A DNA stretch of 64,000 nucleotides. It comes from Panax quinquefolius (taxonomy: Eukaryota; Streptophyta; Magnoliopsida; Apiales; Araliaceae). Location: contig CM035153.1 of assembly GCA_020205615.1 (NCBI GenBank), positions 93,958,792-94,022,791 of the forward strand, given 5' to 3'. The notes below the pieces were generated by a model. The model was given only the letters and a program-made list of their open reading frames with translations. It searched no databases and was not told the DNA's origin. Position 1 is the stretch's first letter; every line of letters starts with the position of its first letter. A program made the translations under genes and the position numbers. Positions 47,870 to 59,041 of this stretch are shown piece after piece.

Positions 47870-49023
47870 AATTATTTATATTTTATTAAAGAATGATATT
47901 TATTTTTAATATATTAATAATCTTTTATTGATATTATTACAAAGATAAGAAAAAATATTAAAGGGATAATAATAAATATAGATATTAACTTATTTCTATT
48001 TAGAAAAATCCAATTAATAATATAAATTTATTAATAATAATAAATCGTAATATAATAGTAATGTAAGAATATAGATTTTTGGGGATGGTGAAGTTTTTCT
48101 ATAAGGATATATCCTTGGTTGAACTTAGCAGTTTAGGCTAGGCGTGGTGCTCTGGGTGGTCATACGACGAGGTATTAGTGCATGAGGTCGCGAGTTCGAA
48201 TCATCAAATAGATTACTAGTTGGGATATCAATTTTTTTTTTTTCCTCGGTAGTGACGAGTTATCTCACCGGGGTCTTTTTTATTATTTTATTTTATTTTA
48301 ATTTCTTTGAGTCATAACATATAATGAGAAAAGAAGAAAAAATAAAAAAAAAGATAAGCGAAGACAAGTCGTATATGCCGTAGGGTCTTTTTTATTATTT
48401 TATTTTATTTTAATTTGCTAAGTCATAACATATAATGGAGAAAAGAAGAAAAAAAAATAAATAAGAAAAGATAATATGTGCAAATTTGTCTCGTAGGAAA
48501 TAAAAAAAAAGTATTAAGCTTATATCCTATTTGTTTTTATAAAATAACAAATATTGTTATAAAAAATAGCAAATAAAGAACTTGTGCCACTATAAGCTTT
48601 TTATACAAGCCGGAAGAAGTTGTGCCGGTTTGGAATTTATTTATTTATTTTTTAATTTTTATTAACAGCCGTAAGAGCTTGTAGCGGCCGAGAGTATTTT
48701 ATATTTTTTTAAGTTTACATGATGTCTTTGAGTCATGACTATTAATGGAGAAATGCTTAAAAATAAAATAAAAAACACATACTATGCATGTTGTCACTTC
48801 TATTACGGGCATTATTTAATATTAAAATTCGTTTTATTTAAACAAACTGAAAACATGTTGACTATGTGGGGTCCTCGTATATAAAATAAAAGCAGAGTCA
48901 TAAGTCATGCTTAAACTTTGGTATATTTACGCTTCAATCTCGACCTTCCAATAAGTTTATCAACGGTCCAAAAAGGGGTGTTATGCAGTACCCATAGAAA
49001 CCCTGTTGCTATGGAAGGCTCCC
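47870..49023 (-). repeat. Right long inverted repeat of the PMD-Ulp1 element
   Basis: Reverse complement of 43724-44730, ending GGCTCCC at 49017-49023 before a TA run. Confidence 0.8.
48110..48245 (+). ncRNA. tRNA-like / SINE-head-like segment in the right arm
   Basis: TTAGGCTAGGCGTGGTGCTC (A-box-like) is followed by GGTCGCGAGTTCGAATC (B-box-like) and a T run at 48231-48242 that could end RNA polymerase III transcripts. Mirror of 44375-44480. Confidence 0.38.

Positions 49024-49026
<3 letters not shown>

Positions 49027-49075
<49 letters not shown>
49027..49075. repeat. (TA)n microsatellite
   Basis: About 22 TA units on the right flank of the PMD-Ulp1 element. Two more TA runs lie at 49574-49616 and 49660-49681. 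Confidence 0.9.
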
Positions 49076-49079
<4 letters not shown>

Positions 49080-49571
49080 TGTTTATTATTCATGAGATGA
49101 ATGTTATTTATTGATGCATATGGTGATGTGTATGATAATAAATGGGATTGATTATGGACTAATGACCAATGTGATTGGATTTTATTTTAGTTGGATGCAT
49201 GAATGTATGAGTTTTATTAAAGCGAGGTCTGCGTGCACTCGTCTTCTCTAATTTTTTCTTAATGTAAATTCTAACTCCCTTCTATGTACTTCCCCTTGAC
49301 TGCTGATCAAGGTTTCTATTTATTTTAAATAGTTTTGTAATAGAAATAGTTAGAATTAATTTTGAAGAATTGGAGATCAAGGAGCAAGGAACGCTTGAAG
49401 ACCCGTTTGTAATGGAGCCTGGGTTTAAATGTAATAGTTATATTTAAATATTAATTCTTACACCCCCTAGGTTTGACCTTTTGGTTCACTTGGTGGCTCT
49501 AGTGAACCAAACCAGACAAAAAGTCCATAATCAATCCGGGTAGAATATAGTATTCTATATGTGCATGCATG

Positions 49572-49618
<47 letters not shown>

Positions 49619-49659
49619 GCAAACATGCTTAGCATGTTAATTAATATGACGCGTATTTT

Positions 49660-49694
<35 letters not shown>

Positions 49695-50339
49695 CTTGCG
49701 CTAAATAAGATGAGACAAATTAATAACATACCCCTCAAATATTTTATATTAAGTTGTAACGTTCAAAGATATTTGTAATATTCAACGTCACCTTCTAGCA
49801 TGATAGAAACAATAGAGTATTAAATATTTAATATGAGTTTGTTGTGCACACACAAGGCAAGTATTAAATATTTAAGATGTTGTTTTTATTACATATGATG
49901 TTTATAAGGAATTGAACATTACTGCTTTGTTGTGCACACACAAGGGTTGTAGTTTTCTCTTCACTTATATGGAAGTGTTAGGTATGACTTAACTTAAATC
50001 ATTTTAGTTCGGATGTGCACACACTTGACCATTATGATTTAAGAGGCAAAATACAAGGAGTTGCATAGTTAATGTAATTGACAAGAGTTGTCTACCTATT
50101 TATTTATATATAGTTTATTGTGCACACACAATGCTATATACATTTGAAATGGGATATCTTTAATTAGATATCGCCGAACTATATAAATTGAGGGTAATAT
50201 AGTTTGAAGAAAATAGTGGAAGATACCAATTTAAAACAAGACCTAAATTATTTTGGTAATTAATAAAAGAATGTATGCTAAAATGTTGTTAATTACAAAT
50301 TCATTTACAAAATTTTACAATGTCTAAATTACTATCACT
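49076..50339. other. Region upstream of the copia gag, no gene seen
   Basis: If the copia element were complete its 5' LTR would be here, but I find no match to the 3' LTR at 53413-55294. The stretch holds TA runs and four copies of a GTGCACACAC motif (49842-50130). Confidence 0.5.
49842..50130. repeat. Four spaced copies of a TGTGCACACAC motif
   Basis: TTGTGCACACACAA-type strings start at 49842, 49930, 50013 (ATGTGCACACACTT) and 50115, spaced 88, 83 and 102 bp in otherwise non-repeated AT-rich DNA. The core GTGCAC is palindromic. Confidence 0.8.
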
Positions 50340-51110
50340 GCGAAGCATGTTAAATGCTATTTAATCGGACCGAATTAAATGGATTGGTTAAGAAATTTGA
50401 GAATAGTTCTCATGACTAAAAAGCTATCTTATGTCCTTAATACGCCTATCCTTGCAATGGTTGCAGACAATGCCTCTGAGGAAGAGATTGCTACTTTTAG
50501 AAAGTGGCAAGATGATGCACAGTTGGCTCAATGCATTATACTCGCATCCATGAGTAACGAGCTTCAGCGTCAGCATGAAACTATGGATGCTCTTACTATA
50601 TTTCTGCACATCAAGTAGTTGATGGTAATGAAAGTAGGACTGATAGATATTAGATATCTAAGGAGCTCTTCCGATCTAGAATGACCAATGACACTATAGT
50701 ATAGACAAAAGTCCTTTACATTATCAATTTGATTGATCAATTAGGACAACATGTTTTGTCATGGATGGAGAGTTGAGCCAATATTTGATCTTGGACTCAC
50801 TCCCGGACTCCTTTCACAATTATTGTGAATTTTTCATATGAATAAGCTAGATATCAGCCTCGCTGATTTGCTTAACATGTTGAAAAATATTGAGAGTCAT
50901 TTTCCAACCAAGAAAGACCATGTCTTACTAGTAGGGGCTAAAGGATCTTCTGAAAAGAAGAACGATTCTAAGAAGGTAAATAGAAAAAGCAAAAACAAAG
51001 GATAATAAGAACAAAACTGATATGGATAACGAAGGAGTTTGTTTCCACTGCAATAAGCCATGACACTGGAAAAGAAACTGCGAGAAGCATCTTGCAGAGG
51101 CTAACTAAAG
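50340..51110 (+). pseudogene. copia gag
   Basis: The best frame (50379-50618) gives MDWLRNLRIVLMTKKLSYVL, then EEIATFRKWQDDAQLAQCII, typical of Ty1/copia gag (UBN2 type). A zinc knuckle C-F-H-C-N-K-P-x-H-W-K-R-N-C lies at about 51040-51085, with a stop codon between P and H. Several frame breaks lie between. This is the coat protein of a plus-strand copia element whose 5' LTR is missing. Confidence 0.78.
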
Positions 51111-51179
51111 ATGCTTAGTGAAGTTTTGATTACAGATATAAATTTGTTCATGATTTAAAATAAATTTTTCTTTAAGTCA

Positions 51180-52220
51180 AGGTTCTACTTGGGTATTGGA
51201 TACCGACTTTGGTTATCATAAATATAGATTTATGAAGGGACCACGCAGAAGTAGAAAGCTAAACAAAGATAAGTAATCCTATGTGTGGGAAATGAAGCAA
51301 AAGTTGCTGCATTAGCCATAGAAACTTATGGTTTAGCATTGCCTATTGGCAAATCTATTAAGTCAATAAGTTGTTGTTGTATTTCAGTTCTCGTTAGAAA
51401 CATTATTTCTATTTTGTTATTGGACAATGAAATCTTTGGTATTATATTTAATAACAATTGATGTTCTATTTATAATAATAATATTTTGTATAGAACTGGA
51501 ATATTACTTAATAGATTTTGTATACTTGACTTACATGAAAATAATTTTGCAAATTGAACAAACTAGTATAAGAAAAGGAGATGATCATTCAAAGAGTTGA
51601 ATGTGTGTATTTACTGAAATACAAGTGTGAATTGTTTGAAAGGTTCAAAGAATTCAGAAGTGAAACAAATTGGCAAAGTATTAAGATTTTTTGATTAGAT
51701 CAAGGAATAAATACTTGTGCAATAAGTTTCTAGATCATCTCAAATGGTTTTCTCATAATGGACACCTATCGATACGCAATAATTGATTGATGTATCTAAA
51801 AGGAAAAATCTTACCTTATTGGACATGGTGCAATCCACAATGATTTTACCGACATTCCAGTATCCTTCTGGGGTCATGCCCTAGAAATGGTTATATATCT
51901 ACGAAAAAGGTAACCTTAAAATCAGGCCACAAGACTCCATAAAAGTTATGGATATGAAGGATTCCTAATTTTAAGTAAGTTGAGATAAGGAGTTGTCTAG
52001 CTTATGTGAAAAAGGTTTCAAAGGATAAGCTTGAGACAAGATTTGACAAGTACAGATTTGTGGGACATCCTAAAGTAAGTTTAGGGTATATGTTCTATAA
52101 TCCTACATAGAAAAAGGTTTTTGTTTCGAAACATGTTGCCTTCTAAGATAAAAGTGTTTATCATGGAAGGGGCTAGTGGGAGGATAATAGATCTTGAAAA
52201 GTTTAAGAACCACAAAACAC
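51180..52220 (+). pseudogene. copia protease and integrase remnants
   Basis: GSTWVLDTDFG at about 51185 is the protease active-site area (D-T-G changed to D-T-D). RRSRKLNK and a VRNIISI-type segment follow to 51420. Integrase remnants run from about 51590 to 52220, with LKYKCELFERFKEFR, IPVSFWGHAL-like and KLETRFDKY-like parts and the FVGYP signature. Many stops and frameshifts. Confidence 0.7.
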
Positions 52221-53400
52221 TATAAGTCAAATAAGAGGAACCTGTAGATAGACCTATTGTACCACAACTAAATCGTAAATCTGGAATAGTACCAAAGATA
52301 CCTAGGAGGTATGGATTCATCATAGATGATGATGATGAGGTACACATCATTGAAGATGATGATCCAGTTATATACGATGAGGTAAGAGTTGTAGACACTC
52401 AGAGAAATGGATTAAAACAAGCTTCTCAAAAATGGAACATTTGTTTTGATGAAATAATCAAAAGAGTTTGATTTTTTCAAAAACAAGAATGAACCTAGTG
52501 TGTACAAAGGGTCAGTAGGAGCATCGTGACATTCCTAGTATTATATGTTGATATACTACGAATAAGGAATGACATACCAATGCTACAATCAGTAAAGATA
52601 AAGTTGTCTAAACATTCCTCCATGAATGATTTGGGAAAAGTATCGTAATTGGGGATACAAATCTATATAGATAGATTTAAAAGGATGTTCAGCTTAACCC
52701 AAGGAACGTATATTCATTTGATGCTAAAGTCGTTTAGCATGGTAAACTCTAAGAGATGTCTCATGTTGATGAGACATGGAGTGTATCTCTCTTAATAGTC
52801 CCCAAAGACTCCAAAAAGAGAGATCACATGAGTGACTATCATGTATGCAATGAAATGTACGAGACCTAATGCTGATCAGTCATATTCTGGAGAAGTTCAC
52901 TATGAATCAGTGAAAAACATCTTAAAGTAGTTAACCGACACTAAGGATATGATCATATTCATGGTGAGTCTAAATTAAAACTAGAGGGCTTAACAGACTA
53001 AAGTTTTTCAAATAGACCAAGACGACATAAAATCCACTTTAAGGTAAGGTGTTACCTTGAACGATGGTGCAGTGAATTGGAAAGGTTCCAAATAGCAAAG
53101 AGTTGTTGGTTTAGTGATAAAGACAAAGTTTATAGCTATAAATGAAGCTGCAAGTTGATTGTTTGGTTGAAAAGTTCATTACAAAACTAGGAATAGTTCC
53201 TAAGTCTCATCTTGGATCTAAATATGTGTTGTGGCACTTTCATTTGATTATAGGAATCATTGAAAGATGAGAAATCACTATAGAGATAGTGGACTCTCAA
53301 AAACAACATTACATATCCATTAACTAAAGCTTATCCAACAGCAGGATAATCGTCACATAGAGAAGAAGGGTATGAAAAACCATGACAATTGGCTTTAGTG
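52220..53400 (+). pseudogene. copia reverse transcriptase (internally deleted) and RNase H remnants
   Basis: A pre-RT linker (RPIVPQLNRKSGIVPKIPRR, then an acidic DDDDEVHIIEDDD stretch) runs directly into GLKQASQKWNICFDE at about 52415, so the RT fingers part is deleted. The catalytic box is reduced to LYVDILRI near 52545 (one D missing). GKV-type end at 52640, then ADQSYSGEVHYESVKNILK and an INPLTKA-like RNase H end near 53320. The element could not copy itself. Confidence 0.72.
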
Positions 53401-53412
53401 CAAGTGGGAGAT
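53401..53412 (+). other. Polypurine tract of the copia element
   Basis: AAGTGGGAGA directly before the LTR; this is the usual copia polypurine tract. Confidence 0.75.
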
Positions 53413-55294
53413 TGAAAGTAGTATGCACACAAGCCAATCATGTTTGATGATAAAACATATACTTTGTAACAATCTTATTCATTTATTAATAAAAAGTATT
53501 AATTTATTAAAGGTTTTTAATTATCTACATGATGCTGTTTTATAATATGTGATAAACCCATAGTTTTAAGCAATGCTTTTAGAATAATGATGATGATCAT
53601 TCTAATGAGATCTAAATTCTTAGAAAGCTTAAAACTAAAATAGTTCCCAATCGTTGGATTACTAAATTGGGGATTAGTGAATCCGGATAGATTGGTACAT
53701 ACGTTATTTGTTCATTGGATGAGGATAATTGATCTCACGATCATTTGTGTGGAGACACTAAAGCAATTATGTAGGTGCTTATTAGAGAATAAGTTCACTG
53801 AACGTGGCTCACTAAGGAATACCTAATGGAATTTTACTTGCCTGTCAATAGGAATTCCTGAAGTGATAGTAGTACAAGTGATCCTTGGACTTGAGATCAT
53901 TATAGTATCTTGTGTATGATGAGTTATACTTTGACTTATTTCTGAAGACCCTTAGGGTATATCAAAGGGTATACTTGGGTATAATAAGTTGTACATGGAG
54001 ATAATGTATGATCAATAAAGAATTTATCGCTTCTAGTAAAAGATGAAAAATGTCATATGTAATTCGATAAATGACAACCCAAAGAGTCCTTGGTTGGAAG
54101 CGTAATGAAATTAGAAAGGAGTTTCTAATTTGCATTATTTGAGTTGTGCATTTAAGGATCGAAATACATATAATTAAATAAAATAAGACTTGTGACAAAG
54201 AATTCCATGTCTTATATTTAATTGGGACATTGTATGGTGGAAGGATTGAATTGTATTTGGTAACTATGTACTCAAAGATTCTTTTATGATTAATGTTGAA
54301 ATCTATATTATCTAGAAAGTCTTTGAACGCTAGGAGGCTAATCCTATTTTAGAATAAATATTATTTTATTTAAATAAATTAATAATTTAATTTATTTATT
54401 TAAATAAGATTAGAATTGTTCTAATTGATTTATTCTCAAATCGACTTAATATGGAGAACCTAAAGGGTCACACCATAAAAGGAAGAATAATTATTTAAGA
54501 AGTAAATGGCATATTCGTAATAATAAGTTAAGTATATTTAATTTAATCTATGGTGAAAGAATAAATTAAATAGCTTAATATTTATTATTTAATATTTTAA
54601 AATATTAAATATAAATTAATAAGAGGAGTCTTATTATTATTACTATTATTATTATTTAATTAAGTAAAGGTGTGGGAATTAATTAATAAAAGTACTCTCA
54701 TGTATTCCTAATAAGATTAGGAGGCAAATTAATTAAAAGATTTTAATTAATTATTCCTAATAAGATTGGGAGCATAATTAATTAAAGGAATTTAATTGAT
54801 TACAATAAAACTCAATTCCTTAATTGTTAAGGAGGGTTGCCCACATCTATAAATAAGAGGAGTCTTCTTATGGGTGTAGAGTTGTCGCTGACTTTTTCAC
54901 AACAGACGTGATTCCAATTGTTGGAGAGTACGCTCCTTTTCTATGAGAGATAGAAAAATTAGGATTTTTCCAAACACCCATCTTCTTGAATCTTTATTCT
55001 TGGTGGATCACCTTTAGAGGCCAAACACTTGGGTGGCTAACGTTGATCAAAGGAAGGAACCAAACCTGATGGATTTAAGATGAATGTGAAAATGATTTGG
55101 AGGTGAACTTGTACCTGAGGAAGCTTGAATCTTCAAGGGTATGATTCTTGTTCTTTTTCTTTTCGTTTAATTAATAATTGTGCATAAAGGATGATCCAGG
55201 TATATGGTTTGTAAAATTTTAAAACTCTATTTTTTCAACGTTTCCTCTTATTTTATGCAATTTGATTGCATCCATGAATATTACAAACCTAACA
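53413..55294 (+). repeat. 3' LTR of the copia element
   Basis: It begins TGAAAGTAG after the polypurine tract and ends CCTAACA at 55294, where Ogre-like coding sequence begins. Length 1882 bp. The matching 5' LTR is not found upstream, so the element is 5'-truncated or its 5' LTR has been replaced. Confidence 0.68.
54848..54855 (+). promoter_or_regulatory. TATA box in the copia LTR
   Basis: TATAAATA followed by AGAGGAGTC in a GC-richer context; the expected place for a transcription start in the LTR. It would fire towards the Ogre-like fragment and the right side. Confidence 0.5.
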
Positions 55295-55309
55295 CAAATG
55301 TGACGCTCG

Positions 55310-56318
55310 ACATGTTTTCCTTGTCAGGCATGTTGATCAAGGAGGCCAAAGTTGCTAGCGCATTTGCGAAGTCATTCCTATTCTGAGGAATGTTGAGAAA
55401 GGTTATTTCTTCAAACTCTTAAGCCATCTGGATAACCTGCCAATGGTAAGGCAGCAAATGTAGCTCTTTGGTGTGATAGATCCTCGTGGTTTATCTGATT
55501 ACCAATTCGGAATCTCCAAAGACAGTTAACCGCCTGATGCCCATTGATTTGGAAAGTTTTAACCCTATGATAAAGCCTTCATACTCAGCTGTGCTGTTGG
55601 TGTTGATAAACTGTAATTTGATGGCGACGGGATACTGCTCCCCCGTACTAGCTACTAGAACTGCTCCAGCCCTAGAACCTTCCATATTTACAGCTCCATC
55701 AAAATACATCTTCTTTGTCTGGTGTGTATCGTCTTGATGTTATTACTGAACTGTCATTACCCCTTCATCGTGGGGAAGTATGTTTCCAAGGGTTTGAAAT
55801 TCCCTGAAGTTGCGGCGGCCAATTTATCCGCAATTTCTTGACCTTTGATAGGCTTTCGCGCGTAGACGATGTTAAATTATTGCAGGATCAATTGCCATCT
55901 GGACAGCCGATAATTCAACATGGGTTTGCTGAACACGTACTTGAGGGGATCCACGCGGGATATGAGATGGGTTGTGTGACCATTGAGGAAATGTTGTAAC
56001 CTCATGGAAGCCCATGTTAAAGCACAATAAGTCTTCTTAATCCGAGTGTACTTGGTTTACTGCTGCAGAATCTTTTGCAGAGGTAGTAGATAGCTCGCTC
56101 TTGGCCTCTATCATCTTTCTATCCCAGCAAGCAGCCCTTGGCATTGTCATTGATTGACAGGTACATGAACATGGGAACACCATCCCTGTGAGGTACCAAA
56201 ATAGGAGCTTTGACTAGCTGCTCTTTGATGGAAAGCAAGAATTTCTGACACTCATCATTCCATTTCATGGAGGAGTTCTTCCTTAACAGCTTGAAGATAG
56301 GCTCACAGGTTGCTACGA
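55310..56318 (-). pseudogene. RNase H and connection region of the Ogre-like fragment
   Basis: The open part 55491-55709 gives MYFDGAVNMEGSRAGAVLVA, INTNSTAEYEGFIIGLKL and FGDSELVIR, with the D, E and second D of the RNase H active site. Further left are ALATLASLI-like residues (about 55320-55360). The connection region to the right contains several stops. The second RNase H-like features of Tat elements could not be checked. Confidence 0.75.
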
Positions 56319-56319
56319 G

Positions 56320-57123
56320 TTAGGAGATGAATCGGCTGATGAAGTTGATCCTTCCTAAAAATCCCCGTATTTCCTTCTCTATCTGAGGAATGGGCATTTT
56401 CGTGATGGCCTGGATTTTGGTGGGATCCAGCTCAATCCCTTTGTGGCTAACTTGGAATCCTAGTAACTTGCCTGATTTAACTCCAAAGACGCACTTGGCT
56501 GGATTCAACTTCAAGTTGTACTTACACAAACTATTGAAGAGCTTTCTGAGATGGTCTAGGTGGTTTTCTTCCCTCCGGGACTTGACAATGATGTCATCCA
56601 CATAGATCTCTATCTCTTTATGCATTAAATCATGGAAAAGAGCCATCATAGCTCGCTGATAGGTAGCTCCGGCATTGATGAGGCTGAATGACAATCGTCT
56701 ATAGCAAAAGGTCCCCCAAGGCATGACGAATACAGTTTTCTCATAATCCTTTTCAGCAACCATGATTTGATGGTACCCTGTAAAATAATCAACAAAGGAG
56801 TACATGTTGTTTTGAGCAGTATTGTCAATAAGAATGTGGATAAATGGTACGGGAAAGCTATCTTTAAGGAAAGATTTATTTAGATCCTTGTAATCCACAC
56901 AAACTCGCACCTTTCCTCCCGGTTTAGGCACGGGGACAATGTTGGATAACCATTTAGGGTATGTTGATACCATGATGATGTCATCTTGAAATTGTTTCAC
57001 AATTTCTTCTTTAACTTTTAAACTCCACTCAGGTTTTAATCGCCTGAGCTTCTGCCTGACTGGCTTGAATCCCTCTTTCATGGGGAGGCAATGAATGACA
57101 ATGTCAGTGGATAAACCGACCAT
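56320..57123 (-). CDS. Reverse transcriptase of the Ogre-like fragment, 267 codons open
   Basis: This is the longest intact retroviral-type frame in the window. It begins MVGLSTDIVIHCLPMKEGFK, has KWLSNIVPVPKPGGKVRVCV, YSFVDYFTGYHQIMV, LINAGATYQRAMMALFHDL and the catalytic YVDD at 56593-56604, and ends in the LGRINFISRF segment. It copies RNA into DNA in the family. A single stop separates it from the upstream frame 57136-57417 (MPKLADEVPFLHKDCNFDVK...LLTQLQDVF), which is the normal N-terminal lead into RT, so the original pol was continuous. Confidence 0.88.
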   Translation of the reverse strand: MVGLSTDIVIHCLPMKEGFKPVRQKLRRLKPEWSLKVKEEIVKQFQDDIIMVSTYPKWLSNIVPVPKPGGKVRVCVDYKDLNKSFLKDSFPVPFIHILIDNTAQNNMYSFVDYFTGYHQIMVAEKDYEKTVFVMPWGTFCYRRLSFSLINAGATYQRAMMALFHDLMHKEIEIYVDDIIVKSRREENHLDHLRKLFNSLCKYNLKLNPAKCVFGVKSGKLLGFQVSHKGIELDPTKIQAITKMPIPQIEKEIRGFLGRINFISRFIS

Positions 57124-57135
57124 GTCATCATGTGA

Positions 57136-57417
57136 CTATACAAACACATCCTGTAATTGGGTCAATAGCGTAACCATGTCACCCCTTTGGTTTGGAGTAA
57201 GGTCCGTACCAATTTGGATTAGTTTGGGGTTTTCTAAGGTTTCAAGGTTGAAAGATGAGGTTTGATCAAGGTTTGGATTGGGTTTTTCTTTGGCCCATTC
57301 TTTGATCTCCTGAGGTATCTCATAGTCCTCTTTTACTTCCATCAAGTCTGAGTCCAACTTTACATCAAAGTTACAGTCCTTGTGGAGAAAAGGCACCTCG
57401 TCAGCAAGTTTAGGCAC
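57136..57417 (-). CDS. Pol segment leading into RT
   Basis: Open frame of 93 codons with LTPNQRGDMVTLLTQLQDVF just before the RT start; the D-V-F run is the standard entry of Ty3/gypsy RT. Ends at one stop, then RT continues in the same frame. Confidence 0.75.
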   Translation of the reverse strand: MPKLADEVPFLHKDCNFDVKLDSDLMEVKEDYEIPQEIKEWAKEKPNPNLDQTSSFNLETLENPKLIQIGTDLTPNQRGDMVTLLTQLQDVFV

Positions 57418-57783
57418 ATCTAAATTTAGAGTCCTGAAACAAAAATGCTTTCACTTAATATATGAAACTGTTCAACCATACAAAGTGTTAGCATGTAATA
57501 ACAAAACAACTGCTAATATTGTGCAAAAAAAAGTAAGAAGTTATGGCTATCTACAGTGCAAAGGGAGTTTCTGCCCTTTTTACCCTTGCTGACAAATGCA
57601 TGGAATGCTGCTCCAATTGCCAAGGGTGAAGTCCTGTTGGACAACAGTGATGAAGGGGTTCTCATCGGCCTCCTTCTCCCGAATGATGACCATAATATCT
57701 GGACAATCATCATCTGGGATGTCTCTATTCATACCCTTAGTATGAACAATGACACACATGTTTGATAACCGCCTATCAATGTC

Positions 57784-58083
57784 TTATTTACATATCTGTT
57801 CCTTTTCTTCCACTTTGGGATCTGGAATTAGGACCTCCTTTCCTTTAATCGGTATCTGTTTAGGAAATAACATAGCCATTACATGCGTAGACACCTTTAC
57901 CGGAGACCGTACAAGCTCAGGATTTGTACGTTGAGATAATCGTTGTGTGGCTGAAGCTGAATGAACCTGTTTGTGTTTGTAAGGATACCTGTGACTGGAG
58001 CTAGCAGAATAGCCTAGCCCGGCTATTCCTGTTTGACTAGGAATTTGAATTGGGCGCTTAAAGCGCTGATGATCTTTGCCCAA
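57784..58083 (-). pseudogene. G-patch-like linker of the Ogre-like pol
   Basis: MGKDHQRFKRPIQIPSQTGI then AGLGYSA, resembling the G-patch-like stretch between protease and RT in Ogre/Tat polyproteins. The preceding frame (58091-58471) lacks the D-T/N-G-S protease active site. Confidence 0.6.
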
Positions 58084-58090
58084 CCCTTGT

Positions 58091-58740
58091 TCAGCTTGAC
58101 AATGATATCATCTCTTGAGTTGCCGACATTACCTCAGCAAAAATTCTGGGTATGAGTGGTGGTGCCCCAATGGGATGATAGTGAGTGTTTCTCACCTCTA
58201 GGACATGGAAGCTAACAGGCTCCACTGATTTTGACAAATGGCCTTCTTCCAAAACCTTTAACAAGACCTTCCTGTGATCTTCAGAAGAGAAAACCAAGTC
58301 CAGTATGGAAATTTGTTGTGGAGCTTTTCTCAAGCTTATAACCATTTTAGCTTCATTATGGCCCATAGTACGGAGGAATTCTTCAATTTTCTCCGTAGGA
58401 ACTTTCCCCTTTGATTTGATGGTAGGCTTCACCACCCGGTGGGGAAGATACAGTGGGTTTTCCTTCAACACTGCAGCAGTTATATTAGATGTGGTTCCTT
58501 CAGCCTCTTTATAATTCTATGACACTTTTTGTAGGCTGACAATAGGATATTGTGGCATGTATGGCAAGATGATTGGTTTTAGTGCAACCACTTTCAAAGG
58601 ATTGTCAACACCTTTGAGTTGAATTGCTTGTATTGTTAGTGGTATGACAGCCAAATCATCCTCAACGAAAATAACTTCTACGACTTCCTTCCATTTTGTA
58701 GGACATGTGTCCCCACTCTCGAGTAATACAGTGCCATTAT
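58091..58740 (-). pseudogene. Region before protease; protease core apparently deleted
   Basis: 58091-58471 gives EEFLRTMGHNEAKMVISLRK, QQISILDLVFSSEDHRKVLL and KVLEEGHLSK, the helical segment that in Ogre/Tat precedes protease. It runs to IPRIFAEVMS and then straight to the G-patch-like part, without the active-site motif. 58517-58747 (VVEVIFVEDDLAVIPL...) links it to gag. A deletion in the protease is the simplest reading. Confidence 0.55.
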
Positions 58741-58767
58741 CTTCCAACTACAGGACACCACTGTCAA

Positions 58768-59041
58768 TTAGGTTCTGAATGAGATGGCGGAGTGCCCAAC
58801 ATTCTTCAGTGCTATGTCTGTGAGAGTGGGAGTGGTACTGAGTACTCCATTAGAATTGAACCGTCTTGAACGAGGATTAATTGGAGGTAATAGAGCTGTG
58901 ATCCTTCTTTTATTGATCAGTATTTGAAATATCTCCTCCATCAGTTGGCCCAGATAGGTAAATTCCCTTTTGTTGGCAAAATCCCGACGGCTTTTTGGCA
59001 TTTGCTCTTTTTGCAATTTTATCCTCCAGCGTTACACTTTT
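58768..59041 (-). pseudogene. Second gag zinc-knuckle module
   Basis: FTYLGQLMEEIFQILINKRR and LLPPINP at 58860-58960, then in a frame shifted by one, YHSHSHRHSTEECWALRHLI. The pattern equals the first module at 59370-59550, so gag carries the linker-plus-knuckle unit twice. Confidence 0.65.

Larger units (their letters stand above)
43724..49023. mobile_element. MULE-like element with ~1-kb inverted repeats carrying PMD and Ulp1-like genes
   Basis: The left arm 43724-44730 and the right arm 47870-49023 are inverted copies, both starting GGGAGC...TTCCATA from outside, sharing CACCCCTTTTTGGACCGTTG and ACCCCACATAGTCAACATG, an internal ~114-bp subrepeat and a tRNA-like segment. Inside lie, on the plus strand, a plant mobile domain (PMD) gene (45366-46510) and a C48/Ulp1-like protease gene (46660-47570), and on the minus strand a short Lys-rich zinc-knuckle ORF (45106-45354). 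MULEs with Ulp1-like genes (Kaonashi-type) and PMD-bearing transposons are known in plants. No transposase core is seen, so it is probably non-autonomous. Both ends lie in TA runs, so a 9-bp duplication cannot be read. Confidence 0.68.

Noticed and set aside
48911..49100. Frames with long IYIYIY runs on both strands
   Set aside because: Translation of a (TA)n microsatellite.
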